DNA of 64,000 nucleotides from Thalassotalea_E sp964620605 (GTDB lineage Bacteria; Pseudomonadota; Gammaproteobacteria; Enterobacterales; Alteromonadaceae): NCBI GenBank assembly GCA_964620605.1, contig CAZUHQ010000005.1, positions 1 through 64,000 of the forward strand. Direction: 5' to 3'. The notes under the pieces were generated by a model. That model was not told the DNA's origin, did no database searches, and saw nothing but the letters and a program-made list of their open reading frames with translations. Made by a program: the position numbers and the translations under genes. Shown here piece after piece: positions 51,383-60,175 of the stretch (its first letter is position 1; each line of letters starts with the position of its first letter).

Positions 51383-53242
51383 ATGACCATAGAAATATTA
51401 CCGGCTCGTCTTGCTAACCAGATTGCCGCTGGAGAAGTCGTTGAGCGTCCCGCTTCAGTAGTTAAGGAGCTGGTTGAAAATAGCCTGGATGCTGGCGCGA
51501 CAATAATTAAAATTGATATTGAAAAAGGCGGCGCTAAGCGCATTCGTATTAGTGATAATGGCTGTGGCATAGTTAAAGATGAGCTAACCTTGGCATTAAG
51601 CCGTCACGCCACCAGTAAAATCAAAAACCTCACCGACCTCGAAGGAATTTGCTCATTAGGGTTTCGTGGTGAAGCGCTGGCCAGTATCAGTTCAGTGGCG
51701 CGGTTAACTTTAACCTCGAAACCTGTCGACCAGGAGAATGCTTGGCAGGCCAGTGCCGAGGGACGGGAAATGGCAGTGACTATTCAGCCTGCGGCTCATG
51801 GCGATGGCACGACTATCGATGTTGTGGACTTATTTTTTAATACCCCGGCACGGCGCAAGTTTTTACGCACTGAAAAAACTGAATTTAGCCATATCGAAGA
51901 AGTGATCAAGCGCATAGCGCTAGCACGTTTTGACGTTGCTTTTACTTTAACTCATAACCATAAAGTCATCCGTCAATATCGGGTAGCTAACACAGAAGCG
52001 CAAAAAGCTAAACGGGTTGCTCAGGTTTGTGGCCAGGCATTTATCGATCACGCGATGAGTGTTGACTGTCAGCACGACGGTTTACATTTGTCTGGTTGGA
52101 TTGCCGAGCCAAGTTTTAGCCGTAGTCACAATGATCTCTGTTACAGTTATGTCAATGGCCGAATGATGCGGGATAAACTGATTAATCACGCGATTCGCCA
52201 GTCATATCAAGAAATGTTAGCAAGTGACAGTTACCCGGCATTTGTCTTGTTTTTAACGCTTGATGCCAGAGAAGTGGATGTCAATGTCCATCCAGCGAAA
52301 CACGAAGTGCGCTTTCATCAAGGGCGTTATGTCCATGATTTTATTTATTCTGTTTGTCATCAGGCATTAGTGCAGCCGTTAGCAATTAATCAAACCAGCC
52401 CGAGCTCTGAATTATCAGCTGTTATGGAAAATAAGCAAGCGCAGCAACAGGCATTCGAACAGGCTTATCAGCACAGCCGAGAATACGTCACAGAACTGGC
52501 ATCCAGTGATAATGCCTATAGCGTTAAGCAACCTGCAATACAATATAATAGCTATCAAAAAACAGCTGTTTCTTCGGTTGCCAGTCAGGCTTATCAAAAT
52601 TTGATGACACCGCATACTAATGCGCTATCAAATGAAAAACCAGTGCCTGAGCAATATCAAAGCGAAAATCTAGCTCGGCAGCAGAGTTTGCATTTTGTTG
52701 CTCCGCATTATGCGCTGTATTTTGCTGACCAGCAGCCGAGGTTGTTGGCGCTACGAACATTGGAGCGGATTGTTCACCAGAAAAATATTGCCAAACAGTG
52801 GGCTGATGGCTTAACCAGTCAGCCACTATTGCTGCCGGTAAAGTTATCCTTGTCAGCTGAAGAAATTGAATTTATTGAACGTTTTAGTGAGCGTTTTAAC
52901 CAGTTAGGGATAGCGGTACAAGTGCTGGATAACACGTCGTTACAAATTCGTCAGTTCCCGGCGTTACTGAGAAATCAGGATGTCAGCGCCAGTTTTAACA
53001 AATTATCTCAGAGCTTAAAAGCATCTGCAGCTGGGCAAACAGAATTAACGGACAAGGATTGGCAGCTTGCACTGGCTGAGGTCATGAGTTCGGCTGCTAG
53101 TGCTGACGATTCTTTCAATGAACAAAAAATGGTTGAAGTGTATCGCCAATTGTTGACGCTCGAAGGCGAGCAAATTAATCAACAATTGCTCTTGAATTCA
53201 GTTGCTATTGACCTTACATCAGCAATACAAGCATTAGGCTGA
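51383..53242 (+). CDS. mutL: DNA mismatch repair protein MutL
   Basis: 619 residues. GHKL ATPase motifs: IAAGEVVERPASVVKELVEN, DNGCGI, GFRGEALASI near 95 and LFFNTPARRKFL. A Gln/Ser-rich linker (about 340-440) joins to the C-terminal dimerisation domain (about 445-619); no DQHAxxE endonuclease motif is evident, as in E. coli. It links MutS to MutH and UvrD in mismatch repair. Confidence 0.98.
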   Translation: MTIEILPARLANQIAAGEVVERPASVVKELVENSLDAGATIIKIDIEKGGAKRIRISDNGCGIVKDELTLALSRHATSKIKNLTDLEGICSLGFRGEALASISSVARLTLTSKPVDQENAWQASAEGREMAVTIQPAAHGDGTTIDVVDLFFNTPARRKFLRTEKTEFSHIEEVIKRIALARFDVAFTLTHNHKVIRQYRVANTEAQKAKRVAQVCGQAFIDHAMSVDCQHDGLHLSGWIAEPSFSRSHNDLCYSYVNGRMMRDKLINHAIRQSYQEMLASDSYPAFVLFLTLDAREVDVNVHPAKHEVRFHQGRYVHDFIYSVCHQALVQPLAINQTSPSSELSAVMENKQAQQQAFEQAYQHSREYVTELASSDNAYSVKQPAIQYNSYQKTAVSSVASQAYQNLMTPHTNALSNEKPVPEQYQSENLARQQSLHFVAPHYALYFADQQPRLLALRTLERIVHQKNIAKQWADGLTSQPLLLPVKLSLSAEEIEFIERFSERFNQLGIAVQVLDNTSLQIRQFPALLRNQDVSASFNKLSQSLKASAAGQTELTDKDWQLALAEVMSSAASADDSFNEQKMVEVYRQLLTLEGEQINQQLLLNSVAIDLTSAIQALG

Positions 53243-53248
53243 GCAACT

Positions 53249-54196
53249 ATGTCACCTCTGAATTCACAACCTGCTAAGCAAGCTCCGGTTATTTGTTTAA
53301 TGGGGCCAACCGCATCAGGTAAAACTGCGTTAGCCTTTGAGCTGGCAGATGCCTTGCCTTGTGACATTATTAGTGTTGACTCTGCCCTTGTATACCGTGA
53401 TATGGATATAGGTACGGCCAAGCCAACGGCCGAGGAATTAGCGAAATATCCACATCGTTTGATCGATATCCGCGATGCTAGCGAGAGTTATTCGGCAGCG
53501 GAGTTTTGCCAAGATGCGCTGGCTGAAATTGCGAATATTCGTGCTCAGGGCCGGATACCGCTTTTGGTGGGTGGCACCATGATGTATTTTAAAAGCCTGA
53601 TCGACGGGATTTCACCACTGCCAGCTGCGGATGAAAATATACGCAGGGAAATAGAAAAAGAAGCAAAAGACAAAGGTTGGGAATATTTGCATCAGCAATT
53701 AGCTGAAGTAGATCCGCAATCAGGAGAGCGTATTCACCCTAATGATCCACAACGTATTACCCGTGCGTTAGAAGTTTATCGTCTCACGGGTAAAACTTTA
53801 TCACAATTAACCGAGATAAAAGGTGATAAGCTAACTGGTGATGTGTTGCAATTTGCGATAGCACCCAAAGAGCGGGCGGATTTGCATCAGCGTATTGCGT
53901 TAAGATACGAACAAATGATTGAGCAAGACTTTGAAACTGAAGTTAAAAAATTGATTGAACGTCAAGACTTGCATCAGGATTTGCCTTCAATCCGCTGCGT
54001 TGGTTACCGGCAAATGTGGCAATATTTGCATAATGAATATGATCATAAAGAAATGATTTTTCGGGGAATTTGCGCCACCAGACAGCTCGCTAAACGTCAG
54101 TTAACCTGGTTGCGTAATTGGCCAAATTTGCAATGGCTTGATATGGAAGATAAAAATAACTTGCAACTAATTTTAACCGCGGTAAGCAAACTTTAA
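53249..54196 (+). CDS. miaA: tRNA dimethylallyltransferase
   Basis: 315 residues. P-loop GPTASGKTALA, SVDSALVYRDMDIGTAKPT, PHRLIDIRDASESYSAAEF, LVGGTMMYFK and RCVGYRQMW are diagnostic for MiaA. It prenylates A37 of tRNAs reading U-starting codons. It starts 6 bases after the mutL stop. In enterobacteria, promoters within miaA drive hfq. Confidence 0.98.
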   Translation: MSPLNSQPAKQAPVICLMGPTASGKTALAFELADALPCDIISVDSALVYRDMDIGTAKPTAEELAKYPHRLIDIRDASESYSAAEFCQDALAEIANIRAQGRIPLLVGGTMMYFKSLIDGISPLPAADENIRREIEKEAKDKGWEYLHQQLAEVDPQSGERIHPNDPQRITRALEVYRLTGKTLSQLTEIKGDKLTGDVLQFAIAPKERADLHQRIALRYEQMIEQDFETEVKKLIERQDLHQDLPSIRCVGYRQMWQYLHNEYDHKEMIFRGICATRQLAKRQLTWLRNWPNLQWLDMEDKNNLQLILTAVSKL

Positions 54197-54225
54197 ACAT
54201 TGATGTATAATTAGTTTTATTGGAT

Positions 54226-54248
54226 AGTAAACAAAGAGTTTGTTTACT
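54226..54248 (+). other. Hairpin upstream of hfq
   Basis: A perfect 10-base stem with 3-base loop (54226-54235 and 54239-54248) lies 82 bases before the hfq ATG. No T-tract follows, so it is probably not a terminator. It could be a leader structure, a processing site or a protein-binding site in hfq mRNA. Confidence 0.6.
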
Positions 54249-54330
54249 CTCACTATGAAAGAGCACCGTAAAATCACAGTTCATTTTTTGAACTATTTAT
54301 TTTGACAACAATAACAAAAGGGGCCAAAGA

Positions 54331-54594
54331 ATGGCAAAGGGGCAATCGTTACAAGACCCATTTTTGAATGCTTTACGTCGTGATCGCATTCCAGTCGCAA
54401 TTTATTTAGTTAATGGCATAAAACTACAAGGACAAGTAGAGTCGTTCGATCAGTTTGTGATATTACTGAAGAATACTGTCAGTCAAATGGTGTATAAGCA
54501 CGCTATTTCTACCGTAGTGCCGGCACGAGCAGTTAATACTGCACCTCAGCCAAATCAAGCCGGTTATAACCAATCTATGGATTCACAAGATTAA
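54331..54594 (+). CDS. hfq: RNA chaperone Hfq
   Basis: 87 residues. LQDPFLNALRRDRIPV (Sm1), VNGIKLQGQVESFDQFVILL and MVYKHAISTVVPAR (Sm2) match Hfq, followed by a short 20-residue tail. It forms a hexamer that pairs sRNAs with mRNAs. AAAAGGGG precedes the ATG. hflX follows. Confidence 0.99.
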   Translation: MAKGQSLQDPFLNALRRDRIPVAIYLVNGIKLQGQVESFDQFVILLKNTVSQMVYKHAISTVVPARAVNTAPQPNQAGYNQSMDSQD

Positions 54595-54627
54595 TGAAAC
54601 AAACTGGTATTGTATGGAGTCGCTCAT

Positions 54628-55914
54628 TTGTTTGATCGCTATCAGGCAGGTGAGCAGGCGATACTTGTTCATATAGATTTTCCCGATGAAAATGCCCGAG
54701 AGGATTTACAAGAATTTGAAATGCTTGTAGATTCTGCGGGTATTGCATCGTTAACAGTTATTACTGGAAAGCGTAATACCCCGCATAGCAAATATTTTGT
54801 TGGTAGTGGTAAGGCGCAAGAGATTGCCGAAGCTGTTAATTTGTATGATGCCAACGTTATATTGTTTAATCACAGCCTTTCACCGTCACAAGAAAAAAAT
54901 ATTGAAGCTTTGTGTCAGTGCAGGGTAGTTGACCGCACGACATTAATTCTCGATATTTTTGCCCAACGCGCCCGAACTCATGAAGGTAAGTTGCAGGTTG
55001 AGCTCGCACAGCTTAAGCATATCAGCACTCGTTTGATCCGAGGTTGGACTCATTTGGAACGGCAAAAAGGCGGCATTGGTCTGCGTGGTCCGGGTGAAAC
55101 CCAGCTTGAAACCGATAGGCGATTATTGCGCGAGCGGATGATCAGTATTCGTAAGCGCCTTGAAAAAGTGGAAAAACAGCGTCAGCAGGGGCGTCGTGCG
55201 AGAAATCGTGCGGAAATACCAACGGTTTCCCTGGTTGGTTATACCAATGCTGGCAAATCAACCTTATTTAATCGTATTACCGAAGCAGATGTGTATGCTG
55301 CGGATCAGTTATTTGCCACCTTAGATCCGACTTTGCGAAGAATTGAAATAGAGGATGTTGGTCGAGCAATTCTCGCTGACACTGTTGGCTTTATTCGTCA
55401 TCTCCCTCATGATCTCGTTGCAGCATTTAAAGCAACATTAACCGAAACCCGAGAGGCGGAATTGTTATTACATGTCGTCGATATAGCGGATGACAGGCGT
55501 AGTGAAAATATTGACCAAGTACAAGAAGTGTTACAAGAAATTGAAGCGAATGAAGTGCCTCAATTAATAGTGTGTAATAAAATTGATTGTTTGGAAGATA
55601 TCGAACCGCGGATTGACCGTGATGAATCTGGTTTGCCGACTAAAGTATGGCTATCTGCGCAGCAAGGGATCGGCATAGAATTATTATTTCAGGCACTAAC
55701 TGAACGTTTAGGCAAACAGATAGTTAAGCATAGCCTGCGTATTCCGCCAAATCACGGCAAATTGCGTGGTGCTTTATATCAGTTAAATTGCATAGCTGAC
55801 GAACATTTTGATGAACAGGGCAACTGTTTGTTAAAAGTGAAATTGCCAATACGAGAATGGCAAAAATTTATTAAACAGGATAAAGCGTTAATACAAGGCT
55901 TTATTGAAAGTTAA
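54628..55914 (+). CDS. hflX: Ribosome-splitting GTPase HflX
   Basis: 428 residues from a TTG at 54628: GGAG lies eight bases upstream, and the product then begins MFDRYQAGEQA, matching other HflX N-termini. The longer reading from 54610 adds six residues with no good ribosome site. Motifs: GGIGLRGPGETQLETDRR near 150, Walker A GYTNAGKSTLFN, ADTVGFIRHLP and CNKIDCL. It splits stalled or heat-damaged 70S ribosomes. Confidence 0.96.
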   Translation: MFDRYQAGEQAILVHIDFPDENAREDLQEFEMLVDSAGIASLTVITGKRNTPHSKYFVGSGKAQEIAEAVNLYDANVILFNHSLSPSQEKNIEALCQCRVVDRTTLILDIFAQRARTHEGKLQVELAQLKHISTRLIRGWTHLERQKGGIGLRGPGETQLETDRRLLRERMISIRKRLEKVEKQRQQGRRARNRAEIPTVSLVGYTNAGKSTLFNRITEADVYAADQLFATLDPTLRRIEIEDVGRAILADTVGFIRHLPHDLVAAFKATLTETREAELLLHVVDIADDRRSENIDQVQEVLQEIEANEVPQLIVCNKIDCLEDIEPRIDRDESGLPTKVWLSAQQGIGIELLFQALTERLGKQIVKHSLRIPPNHGKLRGALYQLNCIADEHFDEQGNCLLKVKLPIREWQKFIKQDKALIQGFIES

Positions 55915-55990
55915 CAGACTGATATATTAGAGACAATATTGACTTATTATGTCAATTTTCCAATTTTTAGTGTAGATAGCGGAGAGCATC

Positions 55991-57139
55991 ATGGCTTGGA
56001 ATGAACCGGGGAAAGACGATAAAGATCCCTGGAAAAATAAAGGTGGCAATAACCAAGGGCCACCGGATTTAGATGATTTATTAAAAGATTTAAGCAACAA
56101 GGTTGGCGGTATTTTTGGTGGTAAATCTTCCGGTGGCGGTAGCGGTAAAAGCTTTTCATCGATCGGTATAGGGTTAATACTCGTCATTGCAATATTGGTT
56201 TATGTTTTTAGTGGTTTTTATACGGTAAAAGAAGCGGAAAAAGGCATAGTGCTACGCTTTGGCCAATATGCCGGTACGGTTGAACCTGGCTTGCGTTGGA
56301 AGTGGACCTTTGCCGAGCGCATTATCCCGGTCGATATTCAAACTACCCGTGATTTGCCGGCAGCCGGTTTTATGCTGACTCAAGATGAAAATGTCGTGCG
56401 TGTTGAAATGCAAATTCAGTATCGCGTCGTCGACCCTCGCAGTTACATCTTTAGCGTCACTAATGCTGATGATAGTTTAAGCCAGTCTTTAGACAGTGCA
56501 TTGCGTTATGTTGTTGGTCATGCGCGTATGGATGACATTTTAACCAGTGGTCGTGAGCAAGTTAGACAATCGGTATGGACTGAGTTAGAAAAAATCATCG
56601 AGCCTTATAATTTAGGTTTGATTATTGTCGACGTTAACTTTAAAGATGCCAGACCGCCAGAAGAAGTAAAAGATGCTTTTGATGATGCGATTGCCGCACA
56701 GGAAGACGAAGTGCGTTTTCTACGTGAAGCGGAAGCCTATGCCCGAGGCATCGAGCCAAGAGCGCGTGGTCGGGTGAAGCGTATGGAGCAGGAAGCATTA
56801 GCCTATAAAGAGCAAATCGTATTAGATGCCGAGGGTGAAGTTGCGCGTTTTGAAAAACTGTTACCTGAATATCAGGCAGCACCAAAAGTGACCAGACAGC
56901 GCTTGTACTTATCGACGATGGAAAAAATCTACGGTAATACCAGTAAGGTGATGGTGGATGTTGAAGGCGGTAATAACATGATTTATTTACCACTTGATAA
57001 GATTATGCAGCAGCAGTCTCAAACACAGCGTATCTTACCTCAATCGGCTTCCAATGTTGGCGGTAACACTAATACCACCACAAGTACTGCACCATCAATT
57101 TCAGGTCGTTCAGACCGTTTTAGCGGCGGGAGAAATTAA
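55991..57139 (+). CDS. hflK: HflK, subunit of the FtsH modulator complex
   Basis: 382 residues. A Gly/Asp/Pro-rich N-terminus (1-55) precedes a single membrane segment (about 59-77), then a prohibitin/SPFH domain (TVKEAEKGIVLRFGQY onward), a long helix and a Ser/Thr/Asn-rich tail. With HflC it forms a cage around FtsH in the inner membrane, facing the periplasm. GGAGAG precedes the ATG. Three bases separate it from hflC. Confidence 0.97.
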   Translation: MAWNEPGKDDKDPWKNKGGNNQGPPDLDDLLKDLSNKVGGIFGGKSSGGGSGKSFSSIGIGLILVIAILVYVFSGFYTVKEAEKGIVLRFGQYAGTVEPGLRWKWTFAERIIPVDIQTTRDLPAAGFMLTQDENVVRVEMQIQYRVVDPRSYIFSVTNADDSLSQSLDSALRYVVGHARMDDILTSGREQVRQSVWTELEKIIEPYNLGLIIVDVNFKDARPPEEVKDAFDDAIAAQEDEVRFLREAEAYARGIEPRARGRVKRMEQEALAYKEQIVLDAEGEVARFEKLLPEYQAAPKVTRQRLYLSTMEKIYGNTSKVMVDVEGGNNMIYLPLDKIMQQQSQTQRILPQSASNVGGNTNTTTSTAPSISGRSDRFSGGRN

Positions 57140-57142
57140 CGG

Positions 57143-58024
57143 ATGAAAAATTTTATCATAGCGATAGTTGCTGTACTTTTTGTGCTTATCGTTTCTTCCG
57201 TCTTTGTGGTTTTTGAAGGACAAAGAGGCATAGTCTTTCAGTTTTCCAAGATCAAACGTGATGATGCCGGGGAAATGAAAGTTTATCAGCCAGGCTTGCA
57301 TTTTAAGATCCCACTAATTGAATCGGTACGTAAACTAGACGCTCGTATTCAAACGCTCGATGAAGCGCCGGATCGTTTTGTTACCTCAGAGAAAAAAGAC
57401 TTAATGGTCGACTCTTATGCTAAATGGCGCATTGTTGATTTTTCGACTTATTATTTACGGACATCGGGTTCAATTGAAAATGCGCGTGCGCTATTAAAGC
57501 AAAAAATTAATAATGGTCTGCGCACCGAGTTTGGTTCTCGCACCATTAAAGATATTGTATCTGGCGATCGTGACGTTATTATGAGTAAGGCATTAGAAAG
57601 TGCTGCCAGTAGTCGGGAAGACTTAGGTATTGATGTAATAGACGTTAGGGTGAAAGCGATTAACTTACCGCCAGAAGTCAGTAACTCGATTTATGACCGA
57701 ATGCGCGCAGAGCGCACTGCTGTCGCGAAAGAGCATAGATCCAAAGGTCAGGAGCAGTCGGAAATTATTCGTGCGACAATTGATGCAAAAGTGACGGTAA
57801 TGCTAGCGACCGCGCAAAAACAAGCGTTTGAAGTGCGAGGGGAAGGTGATGCCCTGGCGGCTAAAGTGTATGCTGATGCCTATAGCAAAGACGCTGAATT
57901 TTTTAATTTCTTTAGAAGCCTGGAAGCTTATGAAAAAAGCTTTAACTCGAAAAATGACATCTTAGTAGTTAAACCGGATAATGAATTTTTCCATTACCTA
58001 AAAGATAGCACTAAGGGTAAGTAA
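57143..58024 (+). CDS. hflC: HflC, subunit of the FtsH modulator complex
   Basis: 293 residues. N-terminal membrane segment (about 3-22), SPFH domain starting VFEGQRGIVFQFSK, then GLHFKIPLIESVRKLDARI and the RMRAERTAVAKEHRSKG helix. It completes the HflKC complex that regulates FtsH proteolysis. A strong terminator lies 18 bases downstream. Confidence 0.97.
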   Translation: MKNFIIAIVAVLFVLIVSSVFVVFEGQRGIVFQFSKIKRDDAGEMKVYQPGLHFKIPLIESVRKLDARIQTLDEAPDRFVTSEKKDLMVDSYAKWRIVDFSTYYLRTSGSIENARALLKQKINNGLRTEFGSRTIKDIVSGDRDVIMSKALESAASSREDLGIDVIDVRVKAINLPPEVSNSIYDRMRAERTAVAKEHRSKGQEQSEIIRATIDAKVTVMLATAQKQAFEVRGEGDALAAKVYADAYSKDAEFFNFFRSLEAYEKSFNSKNDILVVKPDNEFFHYLKDSTKGK

Positions 58025-58042
58025 TCCCTAATTTTCTAAGCT

Positions 58043-58078
58043 CAAAAGCCATGACCTAGTCATGGCTTTTGTTTATTT
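58043..58078 (+). terminator. Intrinsic terminator after hflC
   Basis: A 13-base perfect stem (58043-58055 with 58059-58071, loop of 3) followed by TTTATTT. It closes the miaA-hfq-hflX-hflK-hflC transcript before the DUF2065 gene. Confidence 0.9.
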
Positions 58079-58098
58079 GTCATTTATAATGTACAGGT

Positions 58099-58284
58099 AT
58101 GAATACAGAACTGTTAGTGACCGCTTTGGCGATCGCATTAATTATTGAAGGTTTGCTCCCGGCTCTTTTTCCAAATAAGTGGCGTGCTTATGTGTTAAAA
58201 CTCGCGGAAGAAACCCCGCAAGCAATACGCTCTATCGGCATCACTATTATTATACTGGGTATGATAATTTTATGGCTGGTTTAG
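58099..58284 (+). CDS. DUF2065 small membrane protein (YjeT)
   Basis: 61 residues with two hydrophobic helices (about 3-22 and 42-60) joined by a basic loop containing FPNKWRAYVLKLAE, the DUF2065 signature. It lies between hflC and purA as yjeT does in E. coli. Inner-membrane; function unknown. It sits just past a terminator, so it relies on read-through or its own promoter. Confidence 0.88.
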   Translation: MNTELLVTALAIALIIEGLLPALFPNKWRAYVLKLAEETPQAIRSIGITIIILGMIILWLV

Positions 58285-58383
58285 CTGAGATTGTGAATTC
58301 ACTGAGCTAAAAGCCTGACTCAGTTAAGCCATTATTAAACTTTACTATTTTCAAAATCGTATTAAAAAGCAGCAAATAAGTGC

Positions 58384-58412
58384 TTGGACTCAATTTGTAA
58401 TTTTGATAGAAT
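58384..58412 (+). promoter_or_regulatory. Sigma-70 promoter of purA
   Basis: TTGGAC (58384-58389) and TAGAAT (58407-58412) with an ideal 17-base spacer, ending 31 bases before the purA ATG. Confidence 0.7.
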
Positions 58413-58443
58413 CCCCGCCTAATTTTTTTTCCAAAATGTGAAC

Positions 58444-59742
58444 ATGGGTAAAAACGTTGTAGTTCTCGGCACTCAATGGGGTGACGAAGGTAAAGGTAAG
58501 GTTGTTGACCTACTAACAGATAAAGCTAAGTATGTGGTGCGTTATCAAGGTGGTCACAACGCAGGTCATACACTAGTTATCAATGGTGAAAAAACCGTTC
58601 TGCATTTGATCCCATCCGGGGTATTACGTGACAATGTTAAATGCTTAATTGGGAATGGCGTTGTGCTATGTCCAAAGGCATTAATGACTGAAATCAAAAT
58701 GCTTGAAGAGCGTGGCGTACCAGTACGTGAACGTTTACTGATCAGCGATGCCTGCCCGTTAATTCTGCCGTATCATAATGCGTTAGATACTGCGCGCGAA
58801 AAAGCACGTGGCAATAAAGCAATCGGTACTACCGGTCGTGGTATTGGCCCTGCGTATGAAGATAAAGTTGCTCGTCGTGGTTTACGTGTTGGTGATTTGG
58901 TTAATGCGGAAAGCTTTGCTGTTAAGTTAAAAGAAATTGTTGAATATCATAACTTTGCCTTAACGCAATATTATAAAGTTGATGCTGTTAGCTATGAAGA
59001 GGTATTAGCTGATGCGCTTGAAGTACGTGAAGTGATTATTGATATGATTGCCGACATTTCTGAAATTATCGATCAGTCACGTAAAGCCGGCGATTCTATT
59101 ATGTTTGAAGGTGCACAAGGCACTTTATTAGACATAGATCACGGTACTTATCCTTATGTAACTTCTTCAAATACTACTGCTGGTGGTGTTTCGACCGGCT
59201 GTGGTTTTGGCCCTCGTTATTTAGATTACATCTTAGGTATTACTAAGGCGTACACTACCCGTGTTGGTTCAGGGCCTTTCCCAACAGAACTTGATGATGA
59301 AATTGGTGAGCACTTAGGCACCGTCGGTCATGAGTTTGGCGCTACTACTGGCCGTGAACGTCGTTGTGGCTGGTTCGATGCGGTTGCCATGCATCGCGCG
59401 GTGCAAATTAACAGTATTACCGGTTTTTGCTTAACTAAGCTTGATGTTTTAGATGGCTTAAAAGAATTAAAAATCTGTACCGGTTATCAAACCAAGTCAG
59501 GTGAAATGATCTCTGTTCCGCCAACGGCAGCAGAAGGTTACGAAGAAATTACACCGGTTTATGAAACTCTACCTGGCTGGAGTGAATCAACCGTTGGGGC
59601 GACTTCAATTGATGCCTTGCCGGATAATGCCAAAGCTTATATTAAACGTATTGAGCAAGTGACAGGTGTGCCGGTAGACATCATCTCTACTGGTCCAGAT
59701 CGTAACGAAACTATTATTTTGGTTAATCCGTTCGACGAATAA
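58444..59742 (+). CDS. purA: Adenylosuccinate synthetase
   Basis: 432 residues from the ATG at 58444 (a GTG two codons earlier is less likely). VVLGTQWGDEGKGKVVD, GGHNAGHT, GTTGRGIGPAYEDK, GAQGTLLDIDHGTYP and TGRERRCGWFD are the PurA signatures. It joins IMP and aspartate with GTP in AMP synthesis. Own promoter upstream and a terminator downstream. Confidence 0.99.
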   Translation: MGKNVVVLGTQWGDEGKGKVVDLLTDKAKYVVRYQGGHNAGHTLVINGEKTVLHLIPSGVLRDNVKCLIGNGVVLCPKALMTEIKMLEERGVPVRERLLISDACPLILPYHNALDTAREKARGNKAIGTTGRGIGPAYEDKVARRGLRVGDLVNAESFAVKLKEIVEYHNFALTQYYKVDAVSYEEVLADALEVREVIIDMIADISEIIDQSRKAGDSIMFEGAQGTLLDIDHGTYPYVTSSNTTAGGVSTGCGFGPRYLDYILGITKAYTTRVGSGPFPTELDDEIGEHLGTVGHEFGATTGRERRCGWFDAVAMHRAVQINSITGFCLTKLDVLDGLKELKICTGYQTKSGEMISVPPTAAEGYEEITPVYETLPGWSESTVGATSIDALPDNAKAYIKRIEQVTGVPVDIISTGPDRNETIILVNPFDE

Positions 59743-59767
59743 TCATTTATTCTGGCGTTATAAAGAA

Positions 59768-59798
59768 AAACCATCGCTATAATCACGGTGGTTTTTTT
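59768..59798 (+). terminator. Intrinsic terminator after purA
   Basis: A 9-base stem (59768-59776 with 59886 minus 100 to 59794, that is 59786-59794, one T-G pair) followed by a T-run, 26 bases past the purA stop. Confidence 0.87.
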
Positions 59799-60071
59799 AT
59801 ATTTATTTGTTTTAAATTATACAATATTCACAGTTGATAATTTATGCAAACCTCAATTACTAATCAGTAATTATTGCTTGAGTTTTCGCGTGAAATGTCA
59901 GCATGTTTTCAGTGACTTTTCCTGTTTTTGTCGATCTTCTCTTAAATTCGCTAAACTCCCAATTCGCTGTAATTGTTAAATAGTGAATATTTAGCATATC
60001 AATATGAAATGCTATTCAGTAAACCGTATGCTATGGCCTATTATTAAAGCGTTTGAGCGCTAAATCCCCGC

Positions 60072-60101
60072 TTGAACTCGCAATATGAGTTAGGCTAATA
60101 T
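60072..60101 (+). promoter_or_regulatory. Possible promoter of the malic enzyme gene
   Basis: TTGAAC (60072-60077) and TAATAT (60096-60101) with an 18-base spacer, 75 bases before the ATG. A moderate match only. Confidence 0.4.
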
Positions 60102-60175
60102 CCAAAAATAAAAGAAATAAATATTTCGAAATATATAACTTATCAATATAACGACAACGCCCCTAGGACAGAGCC

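Larger units (their letters stand above)
59743..60175 (+). other. 433-base intergenic region between purA and the malic enzyme gene
   Basis: Holds the purA terminator at its left end. The remaining 370 bases are AT-rich with a short inverted repeat TAGCAT...ATGCTA (about 59992-60014) and one weak promoter-like pair near 60072-60101. A 63-codon frame (59788-59979) has no ribosome site and no family resemblance; I see no gene here. Confidence 0.6.

Noticed and set aside
56640..56993. 117-codon minus-strand frame
   Set aside because: Opposite the conserved hflK gene; no domain and no start signals.
59788..59979. 63-codon frame in the purA-malic enzyme gap
   Set aside because: Starts inside the T-tract of the purA terminator, with no Shine-Dalgarno and no recognisable motif.
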